From contig JAEZDA010000109.1 of assembly GCA_023433345.1 (NCBI GenBank), forward strand, positions 1 to 27,868: a stretch of DNA of 27,868 nucleotides, read 5' to 3'. This document shows positions 14,522-23,503 of this stretch, one piece after another; position 1 is the stretch's first letter; each line of letters begins with the position of its first letter. The position numbers and the translations under genes are program-made. This DNA is from Bacteroidota bacterium. Lineage in GTDB: Bacteria; Bacteroidota; Bacteroidia; Chitinophagales; Chitinophagaceae. The notes under the pieces were generated by a model. The model was not told the DNA's origin, did not search any database, and saw only the letters and a program-made list of their open reading frames with translations.

Positions 14522-15361
14522 TCAACTGCAGCAATCCGTAGCGCACCCGCATGATTTTGTTTTCTCCGCATACACCGTGATGCTGAAAATTCCGGTGTTG
14601 CCGGTTTTGAAATTATTCAGTTCTTCTTCGTTGAGATAATTTTTCAAAATATCATCGGGAATATTGATCGCTTTTTCTTTTTGAACTGTTACGTTACTGA
14701 ACCCGTTGGCAGTTATCAGCTCCAGGTAGGTCTCTTTTTGGATCGCGCCGGAAACGCAGCCTGCATACATTTCCGCATCCTTGCGCAAGCCTTCAGGCAG
14801 AGCGCCAACCAGCACCACATCGGAAATGCTAAAGTGTCCGCCGGGTTTGAGAACGCGGAAGATGTCTTTGAACACCGCATCCTTATCGGGTACAAGATTG
14901 AGCACGCAGTTGCTTACAATTACGTCAGCCGTATTTGCAGATACCGGCATTTTCTCAATATCGCCCTGGCGGAATTCTACGTTACTAAAGCCAAGTTTTT
15001 GTGCGTTCAACTTTGCCTTTTCGATCATGGCAGGAGTGAAGTCGATACCGATCACGCGGCCATCTTCTCCGGTTTCGGCTCTTGCAATGAAGCAATCATT
15101 TCCTGCACCGCTGCCCAGGTCAATCACCGTATCGCCTTTTTTAATTTTTGCGAATTGGGTAGGGAGGCCGCAGCCTAGGCCAAGGTCTGCATCGGGATTG
15201 TAACCTTCCATTTCCGTGTAATCATCGCTCATGATGTTGTACACTTCGGTGGAGCAACCGCCCGCACCGCAGCATGAGCTTTGGTTGGTTTCTTTACTTT
15301 GCAGAGCGATCTCGCTGTATTTCTGTTTTACTATTTCTTTCAGGCTGTCTGAGTTTTGCAT
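14522..15361 (-). CDS. arsM: Arsenite S-adenosylmethionine methyltransferase ArsM
   Basis: 279 residues from ATG 15361, 19 bases after the arsR stop; longer in-frame starts run into arsR and are rejected. Class I methyltransferase: SAM motif DLGSGAGNDC (81-90), GRVIGIDFTPAMIEKA, and LKPGGHFSISDV. The arsenite-binding cysteines are seen in SNCVLNL (Cys152) and AGCVSGA (Cys202), with an N-terminal SSCCGAGGC (29-37). The tail KSCGCATDCCS adds more thiols. It methylates As(III) to mono-, di- and trimethyl forms in the cytosol. Second gene of an arsRM operon, so probably arsenite-induced. Confidence 0.92.
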   Translation of the reverse strand: MQNSDSLKEIVKQKYSEIALQSKETNQSSCCGAGGCSTEVYNIMSDDYTEMEGYNPDADLGLGCGLPTQFAKIKKGDTVIDLGSGAGNDCFIARAETGEDGRVIGIDFTPAMIEKAKLNAQKLGFSNVEFRQGDIEKMPVSANTADVIVSNCVLNLVPDKDAVFKDIFRVLKPGGHFSISDVVLVGALPEGLRKDAEMYAGCVSGAIQKETYLELITANGFSNVTVQKEKAINIPDDILKNYLNEEELNNFKTGNTGIFSITVYAEKTKSCGCATDCCS

Positions 15362-15380
15362 TTTGATTTGTTTATGGTTA

Positions 15381-15710
15381 TTAACAACAATTATTTTTCT
15401 TTTCAATTTTTGCTGCGAGTCCGTCGAAATAAGTCTGCAGCCTGGAGATGGCTTTCTCATCGATACAGTAGCAAACGCTGTTGCCCTCCACTTCACCTTT
15501 AATAAGGCCGGCGTTTTTCAATTCTTTCAAATGCTGGGAAACGGTGGGCTGGGCGAGGGGAAGTTCATTTACTATGTCTCCGCAAATGCATGTGTCAACC
15601 TTTGCGAGGTATTCAATTATTGCGATCCTTGCCGGGTGGCCGAGAGCCTTGGTTAATGTAGCGATCGAGTTTTGTTTTGTGGAAAAATGTTCTGTTTTAG
15701 TAGCGCCCAT
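15381..15710 (-). CDS. arsR: ArsR-family arsenite-responsive repressor
   Basis: 109 residues. Winged helix: LTKALGHPARIAIIEYLAK (19-37), recognition helix LAQPTVSQHLKELKNAGLIK (52-71), wing GEVEGNSVCYCIDE. The metalloid site is VDTCICGDIV with Cys41 and Cys43 in the ArsR box position. The C-terminus ends NNCC. It would repress the arsRM operon through the palindrome just upstream and release on As(III). Confidence 0.9.
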   Translation of the reverse strand: MGATKTEHFSTKQNSIATLTKALGHPARIAIIEYLAKVDTCICGDIVNELPLAQPTVSQHLKELKNAGLIKGEVEGNSVCYCIDEKAISRLQTYFDGLAAKIEKKNNCC

Positions 15711-15720
15711 GTTTTGAATT

Positions 15721-15736
15721 TAATATTGCAATATTA
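15721..15736. promoter_or_regulatory. 16-bp palindromic ArsR operator over the promoter
   Basis: TAATATTGCAATATTA is a perfect 16-base palindrome ten bases upstream of arsR. Its first half TAATATTG is one mismatch from the -7 box TAnnTTTG, so bound repressor would cover the promoter. Confidence 0.75.
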
Positions 15737-15769
15737 CGATGAAGAATTAAATCGGCAAAGGTTTTTTTT

Positions 15770-16190
15770 GCGGGGGATTTGGGCACAAGTCAAAAGTAAA
15801 AAGTAAAAATTCAAAAGGCCTTGCACCATGTGGCCTGTGCCTTGAAGCTTCGGCGTTTCACGCAAAGGCATGAAGAAGCATCAAGCTGCAAGCAATAGGG
15901 TAAAAGTCAAAAAGTAAAGACGCCTTGTACCTTTTAACTTATCCCCTGAACCTTCACCAGTTCCCACATCTCATAACTCATAACCCAAAACTCATAACTC
16001 ATTTCACACGAAGGCGCGAAGAAGCATCAAGCTGCAAGCAATAGGGTAAAGGCCAAATGTAAAGACGCCTTGTACCTTGTAACTTATGCCCTGAACCTTC
16101 ACGAGTTCCCACATCTCATAACTATATCTCATTACCCAAAACCCATAACCCAGAACTCAAAACTCATAACTCATGGCACTTCGCACGCCT
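15770..16190. repeat. Second dispersed repeat family, block B
   Basis: GAAGCATCAAGCTGCAAGCA then ATAGGGTAAA occurs at ~15873 and ~16023; both copies are followed by GACGCCTTGTACCTT, AACTTAT, CCCTGAACC and TTCAC, and then by runs of CTCATAACTCATAACCCAAA. Tandem unit of about 150 bases. Non-coding. Confidence 0.75.
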
Positions 16191-16206
16191 CGAATCCAAT
16201 TCACAC

Positions 16207-16214
16207 TAACTTCG
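16207..16214 (+). promoter_or_regulatory. -7 box TAACTTCG before the GNAT gene
   Basis: One mismatch from TAnnTTTG, four bases before ATG 16219; predicted start at the ATG. Confidence 0.4.
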
Positions 16215-16218
16215 CTTC

Positions 16219-16704
16219 ATGGAACATTCAATTGATCGTCCTGCTGTTCGGTTTGTAGATTATGAACGTAAATATGCAGAAATATTCAGGAGCTTAAATG
16301 AACAATGGATCTCGGAGAACTTTAAAATGGAGGAAGCCGATCATAAAGCCCTTGATCATCCGCAGGAATATATCTTAGACCAGGGCGGAATAATCGTTGT
16401 TGCTTTATATAAAGAAGAGCCGGCCGGAGTTTTCGCTTTAATAAAGATGGATGATCCTAAATACAAATTCGAACTGGCAAAGATGGCTGTTTCGCCTGAA
16501 GCACGCGGGAGAAATATAGGTTGGCTGATGGGCCGTGAAGCGTTGAGAAGATCAAAGGAACTTGGTGCTCAATGGCTTTATCTTGAAAGCAATACCAAAC
16601 TGGTGCCCGCTATCAACCTCTATTATAAACTTGGTTTTGAACGTGTGTATGGCAGGCCAACACCTTATGAAAGATGCAATATTCAAATGGAAGTAAAGCT
16701 GTAG
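16219..16704 (+). CDS. GNAT-family N-acetyltransferase
   Basis: 161 residues, one GNAT fold. Acetyl-CoA binding motif A is ELAKMAVSPEARGRNIGWLM (the R-G-x-x-I-G loop), followed by GREALRRSKELGAQWLYLES and the C-terminal NLYYKLGFERV with the usual late tyrosine. Substrate unknown; could acetylate a small amine, amino acid or protein N-terminus. It is the only plus-strand gene between 11300 and 18100 and is flanked on both sides by repeat blocks, so it is its own transcription unit. Confidence 0.88.
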   Translation: MEHSIDRPAVRFVDYERKYAEIFRSLNEQWISENFKMEEADHKALDHPQEYILDQGGIIVVALYKEEPAGVFALIKMDDPKYKFELAKMAVSPEARGRNIGWLMGREALRRSKELGAQWLYLESNTKLVPAINLYYKLGFERVYGRPTPYERCNIQMEVKL

Positions 16705-17043
16705 ATCAGGTTGCGGGGAGCAAGGTGCAGGTGACAGTGGAAAGCCAAAGTAAAAAGTAAAAGGCTTGAATCATATAGCCTGGGCCCTGAAGCCTAAAGC
16801 TTGTACCAGGTAGCCTGTTCCTTAAGGCTTCGGTGTTTTACTCGAAGGCGACTGAGAATACATAAGGCCACGAAGAAGCAACAGGGAGTAGGGTGCAGGC
16901 GACAGGGGAATAAAAAAGTAGAAAGTAAAAGGCTTGAATCATGTAGCCTGAGCCCTGAAGCCTAAAGCTTGTATCATGTAGCCTGGGCCCTGAAGCCTAA
17001 AGTTTGCACCTTGTAGCCTATGCCTTGAACCCTTTCATTTCAC
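16705..17043. repeat. Second dispersed repeat family, block C
   Basis: Contains three near-tandem copies of ATGTAGCCTGGGCCCTGAAG then CCTAAAG (starts ~16771, ~16941, ~16977), the 42-base segment shared with 14359-14400, and CACGAAGAAGCAACAGGGAG. It runs to the stop of the minus-strand gene at 17044. Non-coding. Confidence 0.75.
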
Positions 17044-17901
17044 CTAGAACTTCTCGATCTTAAACATCTTCTGTATCACATCCGTTTTCCGGAATTCAAA
17101 TTCTGATCGGCCTTTCTTATCCTTTTTTATTTCATGAAATGTTATGAAGCCGAAGCAGGGAAAGAAAGTGTCGAAAACACGACGGTTGTAGCAAAAGCTA
17201 AAACATAGTTCAGGGGTGAAAGGGAAGGTGCCGGGCATGGAAGAGAACAAGGTCGGGAAAGCCCTTGCATATTTTTCTACATAGAAATCGGTAGGCTTTT
17301 TCTCTCCGAACTTGTTCAGCATCATCAATGAGAATGCCCAGCCCACCTGGCCTACCGGGGCCCCGGTGAAATTATCGAGGTTTCCCCAATGGAATCCCTC
17401 GGTAAAAGCTTCAAAGAATTTTTTAAACAATCCGTACCGGTCATTGTTACCGATCATTTCTACGGCTGCCGGGGAGAGCGTCATTTTACCACCATCAATA
17501 GCCGTAAAACCTGCAAGCTCCGTTATCTCCCGCGCCAGGCTTATTGACTCGCTGTCATCTTCCCTTAACAGGTTTCTAATGCCGGAGTCTATCATCTCTT
17601 CCGGAATAAATTTTTTCTCGTAAAGCTCTACAACCACCTTCCGGGGAAGTGCGCCACCCTTGGTCAGCTTAACATGCTTCTCACGTTGTATGATTTTCAG
17701 CAATTCTTCACTTATCCGAAAAAGCAGAGCCTTATCCAGCGTTTCATCATCTATCTTCTTACGCATCTGCACGGGAGATCCCTCACCAAAAGTGTCGTGT
17801 ATGAGTTGATGCATCTGGTTTGGCGACAGGCCAAGGAAATCTTCATGCGGTGAGTTGTTTCGAAGAAGAATTTCGGTTTCTATGTGACGATTTAAATCCA
17901 T
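17044..17901 (-). CDS. Conserved-looking protein of unknown function (285 residues)
   Basis: Start at ATG 17901 (MDLNRHIETEILLRNNSPHE); the longer frame runs into repeat sequence. Features: FLGLSPNQMHQLIHDTFGEG (21-40), a motif style also seen in proteins with SEC-C/plasmid pRiA4b-like domains, then two helical regions with a winged-helix look (KLTKGGALPRKVVVELYEKK), and a cysteine- and phenylalanine-rich end (CFSFCYNRRVFDTFFPCFGF). No signal peptide or membrane span. No firm family assignment. Confidence 0.7.
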   Translation of the reverse strand: MDLNRHIETEILLRNNSPHEDFLGLSPNQMHQLIHDTFGEGSPVQMRKKIDDETLDKALLFRISEELLKIIQREKHVKLTKGGALPRKVVVELYEKKFIPEEMIDSGIRNLLREDDSESISLAREITELAGFTAIDGGKMTLSPAAVEMIGNNDRYGLFKKFFEAFTEGFHWGNLDNFTGAPVGQVGWAFSLMMLNKFGEKKPTDFYVEKYARAFPTLFSSMPGTFPFTPELCFSFCYNRRVFDTFFPCFGFITFHEIKKDKKGRSEFEFRKTDVIQKMFKIEKF

Positions 17902-18100
17902 TCTCTGATGTTGTAGTTGCTGCCTGGTAAAGATACAAAGCTGGTTTGGGAAATGTGACTTGAAAATAGGGGTACAGGGAGCAGGGTGCAAGCGTTAACG
18001 GATCATGATCGGGATAAGGTCAAACTGCGCATACATCGGCCAGAGGTACGCCTGGAAACTCCCAGTTCACTGACATTGCCGAACACTTAAAATTCCTTTC

Positions 18101-18108
18101 TAACTTCA
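18101..18108 (+). promoter_or_regulatory. -7 box TAACTTCA with TTG upstream, HMG-CoA lyase promoter
   Basis: TAACTTCA is four bases before ATG 18113; TTG at 18076-18078 lies 22 bases upstream. Two mismatches from TAnnTTTG. Confidence 0.35.
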
Positions 18109-18112
18109 CGTT

Positions 18113-18973
18113 ATGAACAGAAATGAAATTGAGTTGGTGGAATGCCCGCGGGATGCTATGCAGGGCTGGCCGAAATTTATTGAAACGGAAGAGAAGATCA
18201 AATACCTGAATCAATTGCTAAAGGTGGGTTTTCATACATTGGATTTCGGAAGTTATGTTTCACCAAAAGCGATTCCTCAAATGGCAGACACAAGGGAGGT
18301 GGTGAACCGCCTGGATCTTGCCGGAGTCGATACAAAGTTGCTTGCAATTGTTGCCAATGTAAGAGGTGCAGAAGAAGCTGCATCTTTCGGGCAAATCAGC
18401 TTTTTAGGATTTCCATTTTCAATTTCAGAAACATTTCAGAAAAGAAATACAAATGCCTCGGTTGATGAAGCCTTCATGACGGTTAAGCATATACGCGATA
18501 TCTGCGAAAAGAATGAAAAGCAGATGGTCGTTTACCTCAGCATGGGTTTTGGCAACCCTTACGGTGACGCCTACTCGCCAAAAACGGTGACAGACTGGGC
18601 GGGGAGAATGGTGGAAGAAAGGATAAAGATCATTTCCATAGCAGATACCGTGGGTGTGGCAAACCCGAACGAAGTGGAGAGCGTAATGAAGGAGGTTATA
18701 CCAGCATATCGGGGTGTTACCATCGGAGTCCATCTTCATTCTGCGCCACACGACCGGGCGGAAAAGCTGGATGCCGCTTTGCGGGCCGGATGCAGGCGTT
18801 TTGATTCCGCAATAAAGGGGATCGGCGGCTGCCCGATGGCAGGTGATGCACTCGTTGGCAATATGGACACAGAGTTTATGATCTCCCATTTCAGAAGCAA
18901 TGGACTGAATATCTCCCTGAACGATTCTGAATTACAAAAGGCTTCGCTAATGGCAGCCTCAATTTTTAACTGA
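18113..18973 (+). CDS. Hydroxymethylglutaryl-CoA lyase
   Basis: 286 residues, a DRE-TIM metallolyase. ECPRDAMQGW (10-19) holds the catalytic Arg-Asp pair; TLDFGSYVSPKAIPQM follows; ISFLGFPFSISETFQKRN and VVYLSMGFGNPYGD line the barrel; SIADTVGVANP and GVHLHSAP bring metal-binding histidines; GIGGCPMAGDALVGNM carries the conserved Cys240. The enzyme splits HMG-CoA into acetyl-CoA and acetoacetate in leucine degradation. No other leucine catabolic genes adjoin it. Full length for the bacterial family. Confidence 0.9.
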   Translation: MNRNEIELVECPRDAMQGWPKFIETEEKIKYLNQLLKVGFHTLDFGSYVSPKAIPQMADTREVVNRLDLAGVDTKLLAIVANVRGAEEAASFGQISFLGFPFSISETFQKRNTNASVDEAFMTVKHIRDICEKNEKQMVVYLSMGFGNPYGDAYSPKTVTDWAGRMVEERIKIISIADTVGVANPNEVESVMKEVIPAYRGVTIGVHLHSAPHDRAEKLDAALRAGCRRFDSAIKGIGGCPMAGDALVGNMDTEFMISHFRSNGLNISLNDSELQKASLMAASIFN

Positions 18974-19022
18974 TCAGCTAAAATTCTATACCGGACATCC
19001 AAAAAAATCCTGATGTGTTGAT

Positions 19023-19049
19023 AAATATCTGATCTCAGGTATTTTTTTT
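19023..19049 (+). terminator. Terminator after HMG-CoA lyase
   Basis: Stem AAATATCTGA / TCAGGTATTT (10 pairs, one G-U) separated by TC, then TTTTT. The loop must open one or two pairs. 50 bases after the stop codon. Confidence 0.55.
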
Positions 19050-19211
19050 ATCATATGTAAAATATATATTCGTTTTTTCCTATCTATCCACCCTGAACAA
19101 TTGCACCTTACTCTCTCCAATCTGAGGAAAAAGCGGTAGGAACATGTTTGCGCTGGAATGCAGTGCTGGCAGGCCCTTGCCTAATTAATCCTTCATCTAA
19201 AACAAATTTTT

Positions 19212-22200
19212 ATGAAAAAGGTCCTCACCCTTTTAGCGGTAACGGCTTCTCTTTTCGGCCTTGCTCAATCACCTCAAACAGAATCTCAATGGTGGATAGC
19301 AAACTCGGATGTTACGTCAATTGCCAGGGAAAACAATACAGTTTACCTCGGCGGTTTTTTCGATTATGTCGGCCCTGTGGAACCGTTCGGGGCTGCAGCG
19401 AATAAGATCACCGGGCAGCCGGATCTTAACTTTATCAATCCAAACGGAATTGTGCATACTGCTGTTCCCGACGGCAGTGGCGGGTGGTATATTGGTGGCT
19501 CATTTTCGCAGGTAGGAAACCAAACGAGAAATAATCTTGCACGTATAAATGCGGATGGCACCCTTAATGCATGGAACCCGGGCGCGAATAATACAGTTTA
19601 TGCCCTCGAGGTGAATGGCGGCGTGGTGTACGCAGGTGGTTTATTCTCTACATCAGGTGGTCAGTCGCGAAGCCGGCTCGTTGCCCTGGATGGATTTTCG
19701 GGGTTGGCTACGTCCTGGAACCCCGGTGCAAATTCGGGGGTTTATTCGTTGGAATATCAATCTGGAATTCTTTATGTCGGCGGAGACTTTACAGTTATAA
19801 ACGGGCAGCCCCGTAACAGGATCGCGGCCGTTGATGCAACTACTGCCGTACCTACCGGGTGGAATCCTGGTGCCAACAGCACAGTGAAAACTCTTTGCTT
19901 TTCTGCAGACAGGATTTATGCGGGAGGAAGCTTTACAAGCCTTGGAGGCTCAACACGAAACTATATCGGAGCCGTGAGTACGCTCACAGGAACTCTTGCA
20001 ACCTGGAACCCTAATGCGAACTCTGCTGTTTACGCTATCGCTGTAAATGGAACTACGATTTACGCCGGGGGAACTTTCACCACTATCTCGGGCCAGCCAA
20101 GAAGCAGGATCGCGGCACTCAACAATACCACAGGGGCCCCTATTGCATGGGATCCCGGCGCTGATGGCAGTGTGCAATCTTTATTAATTGACGGAACCCG
20201 CGTGTACGCGGGAGGTTCATTTAAAACCATCGGAGGAGAAAACAGGAGCAGGATAGCCGTGCTTGATATTGCCACGGCGGTTCCCACCTCATGGCAGCCT
20301 GAAGCAGGGGATACCGTAAATACCATTGCCGGCGGCGGAAGCATGATATATTATGGAGGATCATTCCGCAGCACAGGGGGTGAACGCAGAAACTACCTGG
20401 CTGCACTAAATGCCATTACCGGAGAACTGACACCATGGGATCCTGACCTTGACCAGGAGGTATGGTCGATTGCAATTGCAAATGGAAATTTGTATGCCAC
20501 CGGAAATTTCACCCAGGTAGGCGCTGATGCAAGATCACGCATAGCATCGATCGACCTTACAACAGGCCTCGCCACAGCCTGGAACCCCGGGCTTACAGGC
20601 GGCTCAGGAATTGAATTGAAACTGGATGGAAACACGCTCTATGTCGGTGGAAATTTTACTGCCATCAATTCCATCCCGCGCGACCGGCTAGCTGCTATAG
20701 ATGTTACAACTGGCTCAGTTACCGGTTTGAACACTGGCGTTAACGGTCAACTTTCTTCCATTGCCGTGGATGGTGATCTGCTTTACCTCGCAGGAGATTT
20801 CGTAACAGTCGGCGGAATCACCAGGTGGAAAATTGCTTCCATCAACAAACACACCGGCGTGGTTACTTCCTGGGATCCGAATGCTGATGACATCGTTCAT
20901 GACGTTGAAGTAAAGGACAACATCGTGTATGCGGCAGGTATGTTTACCAATATTGGCGGGCAACCGCGCTCGCGCCTTGCTGCTATCGATGCCACAACGG
21001 GCTTAGCCACGCCATGGAATCCGGGCGCAACCGGAACGGCCTCCCGGCTCCAGATAAGCGGAGGGAAATTAATTGTTGGAGGCCAGTTTATTAATGTTGG
21101 CGGACAACCCCGCAGCCGCCTCGCAGCATTGAATCTCTCCACAGGGGCCGTGCTTCCATGGAACCCCGCCGCTTCTGCCACCGTGATACGATCGCTCTAT
21201 GTTAACGGAACTAAGCTTTATATCGGCGGAGATTTCACAGCGCTTAGTGGCGTGGTGCGGGAAGCTTTTGCCGTGTACGATCTGCAATTGCCTGAGATCA
21301 CCTCTTTCGATCCTTTAACAGCCGGAACAGGCGCTACGATTACAATCACAGGTATCAACTTTACCGGCGCAACGGGCGTTACGATCGGGGGCATTGCTGC
21401 ATCAGGCTTTACCGTAGTGGATGATCAAACAATAACAGCCCAGGTAGGGTCGGGCGGCTCCGGTGATGTAGTTGTTACCACTTTGGCAGGCTCGGCAACG
21501 CTCGGAGGATTTAGTTTCTGTACTCCGCCTATTGTTACAATAACTCCAGCCGGAGCAATCACATTCTGCGAAGGCGGCTCTGTGCAGCTATCATCTTCCG
21601 CTCCATCAGGTAATCAATGGAACCTTGATGGTAACCCGATTGCAGGCGCAACCGGAATCAACTATACAGCTGAAGAATCGGGAGATTATTCCGTGACCGT
21701 AACAGAAGCCCCCGGCTGCGTTACAACATCCGATGCTACTGAAGTTGTAGTTAACCCTGTTCCGGGCCAGCCTGTAATATCGGGTAGTAATTCGGTTTGC
21801 ACGGGCGGTACAACCACTATCACTTCTTCCGCTGCGCCACCGGGAGGAAGTTATGCGTGGTTTGAAAATGGCTCTCCGCGCGCAGAAACAAGCATTTCGA
21901 TAGTTGCGGGAGCGGGGTCATTTGAAGTGGTTGTACTCAGCGACGAGGGCTGTGAAAGCGTAACATCGGCACCCTTCGATATTTTCGAAGCTGGTATTCC
22001 GGCTGCACCCTTTATAGATGGAGTGAAAAATGTTTGCCAGTATGTCGGAACAGGTGAAGACGTGGTTTTTACAGTGTTTCCTGATCCTAATGTTATATCG
22101 TATAACTGGGTGGTACCACCGACTGTACAAATCATGAGCGGCCAGGGAACGGGAACTCTTACAGTTCATATCCTTAACGGATTTATATCAAACCCCAATA

Positions 22201-23396
22201 AACAGATCCGTGTTACCGGAACCACTGCCTGCGGAAACACCCCGATGAGCATAAAATATCTGGCAGCACAGATGCCGGTAACGCCATTGCCGATCGCCGG
22301 GCCAACAAATGTTTGCGACCTCGTAGGTACACCTAATACAGCGATCTACAGTGTTCCTGAAGTTGCCGGGGCCACTGAATACAACTGGGTGCTGCCACCA
22401 GGCGTAACCGTTATAAATAACAATGGTAATAGCATTGAAGTTTCCTTCAGCAATGCATTTGTAACATCAAATTTCACTGTAAATGCAGAAAATGATTGCG
22501 GTGTTAGCCCCAACAGAAGTGTGGTTGTAAAAAAGATAAGTCCGTCCACCCCGGGATTGATCACTGGCTCTTACAACGTGTGCCTGTTCAAACCCACGCC
22601 TGCGAATCCTTCCGGTGTGCCTGCAACTTTCAGTGTATTGAGGGCAGACAATGTAAACCAGTATAATTGGACGGTTCCTCCGGGAGCAAATATTGTGAAC
22701 CACATTACCAGCGGTGTTGAAGACATTATCACAGTTGAGTTCACATCGGGCTTCACCACAGGAGCTGTGAGCGTGACGGCGGTTAATAATTGTGGCGTCA
22801 GCCCGGCCAGGAGTTTAAACATGGTGAACTATAATCCCGCAACGCCTGCTGCAATTGATGTGGTGGCTACACAGAGTTGCCCCGACAGGATATACACTTA
22901 TTCCCTGGCCCAATTACCTGCGAATGCCACAGGTGTGCAGTGGAATGTTCCTGCGGGCGGCACTATAAACATTGGGCAGGGATCTTCAAGCATCCAGGTG
23001 AGTTATGGCAGTGGTGCCATCATTGGAAATGTGACCGCTGCAAGCTATAACGGATGTGCGTCAAGCGCTACAAGATCGGTGGCTGTGAAACTGCCTGGTT
23101 GCCCGCCAGCACCAAAACAATCATTGATTGTTAATGCAGAGGGTGAGAGTGATGGTTCTTTAAAAGCGGAGATTTTTCCAATTCCATCTCCAAGCGATTT
23201 TCAACTTGAAATAAAGAGCGACAGGAAAGAAGTTGTTTCTGTAAGAGTTTTAAGCACTACCGGTGTGGCACAAACGCAGATGAGGATGTACCCGGGAGAG
23301 AGGAAAAGTTTTGGAAAGGATCTGGCGCCGGGCATTTATTTTGTTGAAATGATCCAGGGGAAGGATCGCAGGGTGACGAAGATCATTAAGCAATAA
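19212..23396 (+). CDS. Large T9SS-secreted beta-propeller protein with IPT and PKD-like domains
   Basis: 1394 residues. Signal peptide MKKVLTLLAVTASLFGLA (1-18). Residues ~35-690 contain about 13 tandem units of ~47 residues with the pattern VYAGG.FT..GGQ.RSRLAA and TTG.ATWNPGAN, a DUF5122/delta-60-like beta-propeller. At ~692-770 an IPT/TIG domain (ITSFDPLTAGTGATITITGI). From ~770 to 1300 come Ig/PKD-like repeats with paired cysteines (CEGGSVQLSS, SVCTGGTTTI) and three YNW.(V/L)PPG units. The last ~75 residues (AEIFPIPSPSDFQLEI through PGIYFVEMIQGKDRRVTKII) are a type A T9SS sorting domain, so the protein is exported through the outer membrane and probably surface-attached. Likely adhesive or ligand-binding; no enzymatic motif was seen. 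Confidence 0.9.
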   Translation: MKKVLTLLAVTASLFGLAQSPQTESQWWIANSDVTSIARENNTVYLGGFFDYVGPVEPFGAAANKITGQPDLNFINPNGIVHTAVPDGSGGWYIGGSFSQVGNQTRNNLARINADGTLNAWNPGANNTVYALEVNGGVVYAGGLFSTSGGQSRSRLVALDGFSGLATSWNPGANSGVYSLEYQSGILYVGGDFTVINGQPRNRIAAVDATTAVPTGWNPGANSTVKTLCFSADRIYAGGSFTSLGGSTRNYIGAVSTLTGTLATWNPNANSAVYAIAVNGTTIYAGGTFTTISGQPRSRIAALNNTTGAPIAWDPGADGSVQSLLIDGTRVYAGGSFKTIGGENRSRIAVLDIATAVPTSWQPEAGDTVNTIAGGGSMIYYGGSFRSTGGERRNYLAALNAITGELTPWDPDLDQEVWSIAIANGNLYATGNFTQVGADARSRIASIDLTTGLATAWNPGLTGGSGIELKLDGNTLYVGGNFTAINSIPRDRLAAIDVTTGSVTGLNTGVNGQLSSIAVDGDLLYLAGDFVTVGGITRWKIASINKHTGVVTSWDPNADDIVHDVEVKDNIVYAAGMFTNIGGQPRSRLAAIDATTGLATPWNPGATGTASRLQISGGKLIVGGQFINVGGQPRSRLAALNLSTGAVLPWNPAASATVIRSLYVNGTKLYIGGDFTALSGVVREAFAVYDLQLPEITSFDPLTAGTGATITITGINFTGATGVTIGGIAASGFTVVDDQTITAQVGSGGSGDVVVTTLAGSATLGGFSFCTPPIVTITPAGAITFCEGGSVQLSSSAPSGNQWNLDGNPIAGATGINYTAEESGDYSVTVTEAPGCVTTSDATEVVVNPVPGQPVISGSNSVCTGGTTTITSSAAPPGGSYAWFENGSPRAETSISIVAGAGSFEVVVLSDEGCESVTSAPFDIFEAGIPAAPFIDGVKNVCQYVGTGEDVVFTVFPDPNVISYNWVVPPTVQIMSGQGTGTLTVHILNGFISNPNKQIRVTGTTACGNTPMSIKYLAAQMPVTPLPIAGPTNVCDLVGTPNTAIYSVPEVAGATEYNWVLPPGVTVINNNGNSIEVSFSNAFVTSNFTVNAENDCGVSPNRSVVVKKISPSTPGLITGSYNVCLFKPTPANPSGVPATFSVLRADNVNQYNWTVPPGANIVNHITSGVEDIITVEFTSGFTTGAVSVTAVNNCGVSPARSLNMVNYNPATPAAIDVVATQSCPDRIYTYSLAQLPANATGVQWNVPAGGTINIGQGSSSIQVSYGSGAIIGNVTAASYNGCASSATRSVAVKLPGCPPAPKQSLIVNAEGESDGSLKAEIFPIPSPSDFQLEIKSDRKEVVSVRVLSTTGVAQTQMRMYPGERKSFGKDLAPGIYFVEMIQGKDRRVTKIIKQ

Positions 23397-23435
23397 TTCT
23401 TTTAAGCTTGCATTACGTAAAGCTTTGACGATTTT

Positions 23436-23470
23436 CAGGAGGCTGTCTGGCAGGATGGCCTCCTGTTTTT
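23436..23470 (+). terminator. Terminator after the T9SS protein
   Basis: Perfect 8-bp stem CAGGAGGC / GCCTCCTG with a 14-base loop, followed by TTTTT. Confidence 0.8.
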
Positions 23471-23491
23471 AGGGAGCATGCCTCTATTCCT

Positions 23492-23499
23492 TAATTTTG
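23492..23499 (+). promoter_or_regulatory. -7 box TAATTTTG before the GSCFA gene
   Basis: Exact TAnnTTTG match four bases before ATG 23504, predicting a leaderless transcript. Confidence 0.55.
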
Positions 23500-23503
23500 C
23501 CTG

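Noticed and set aside
13648..14639. Several frames of 79-106 residues on both strands
   Set aside because: They fall in the second repeat family and translate simple repeat text; no domain or promoter.
18001..18010. Palindrome GATCATGATC
   Set aside because: Short and isolated, more than 100 bases from any gene start in a sensible position.
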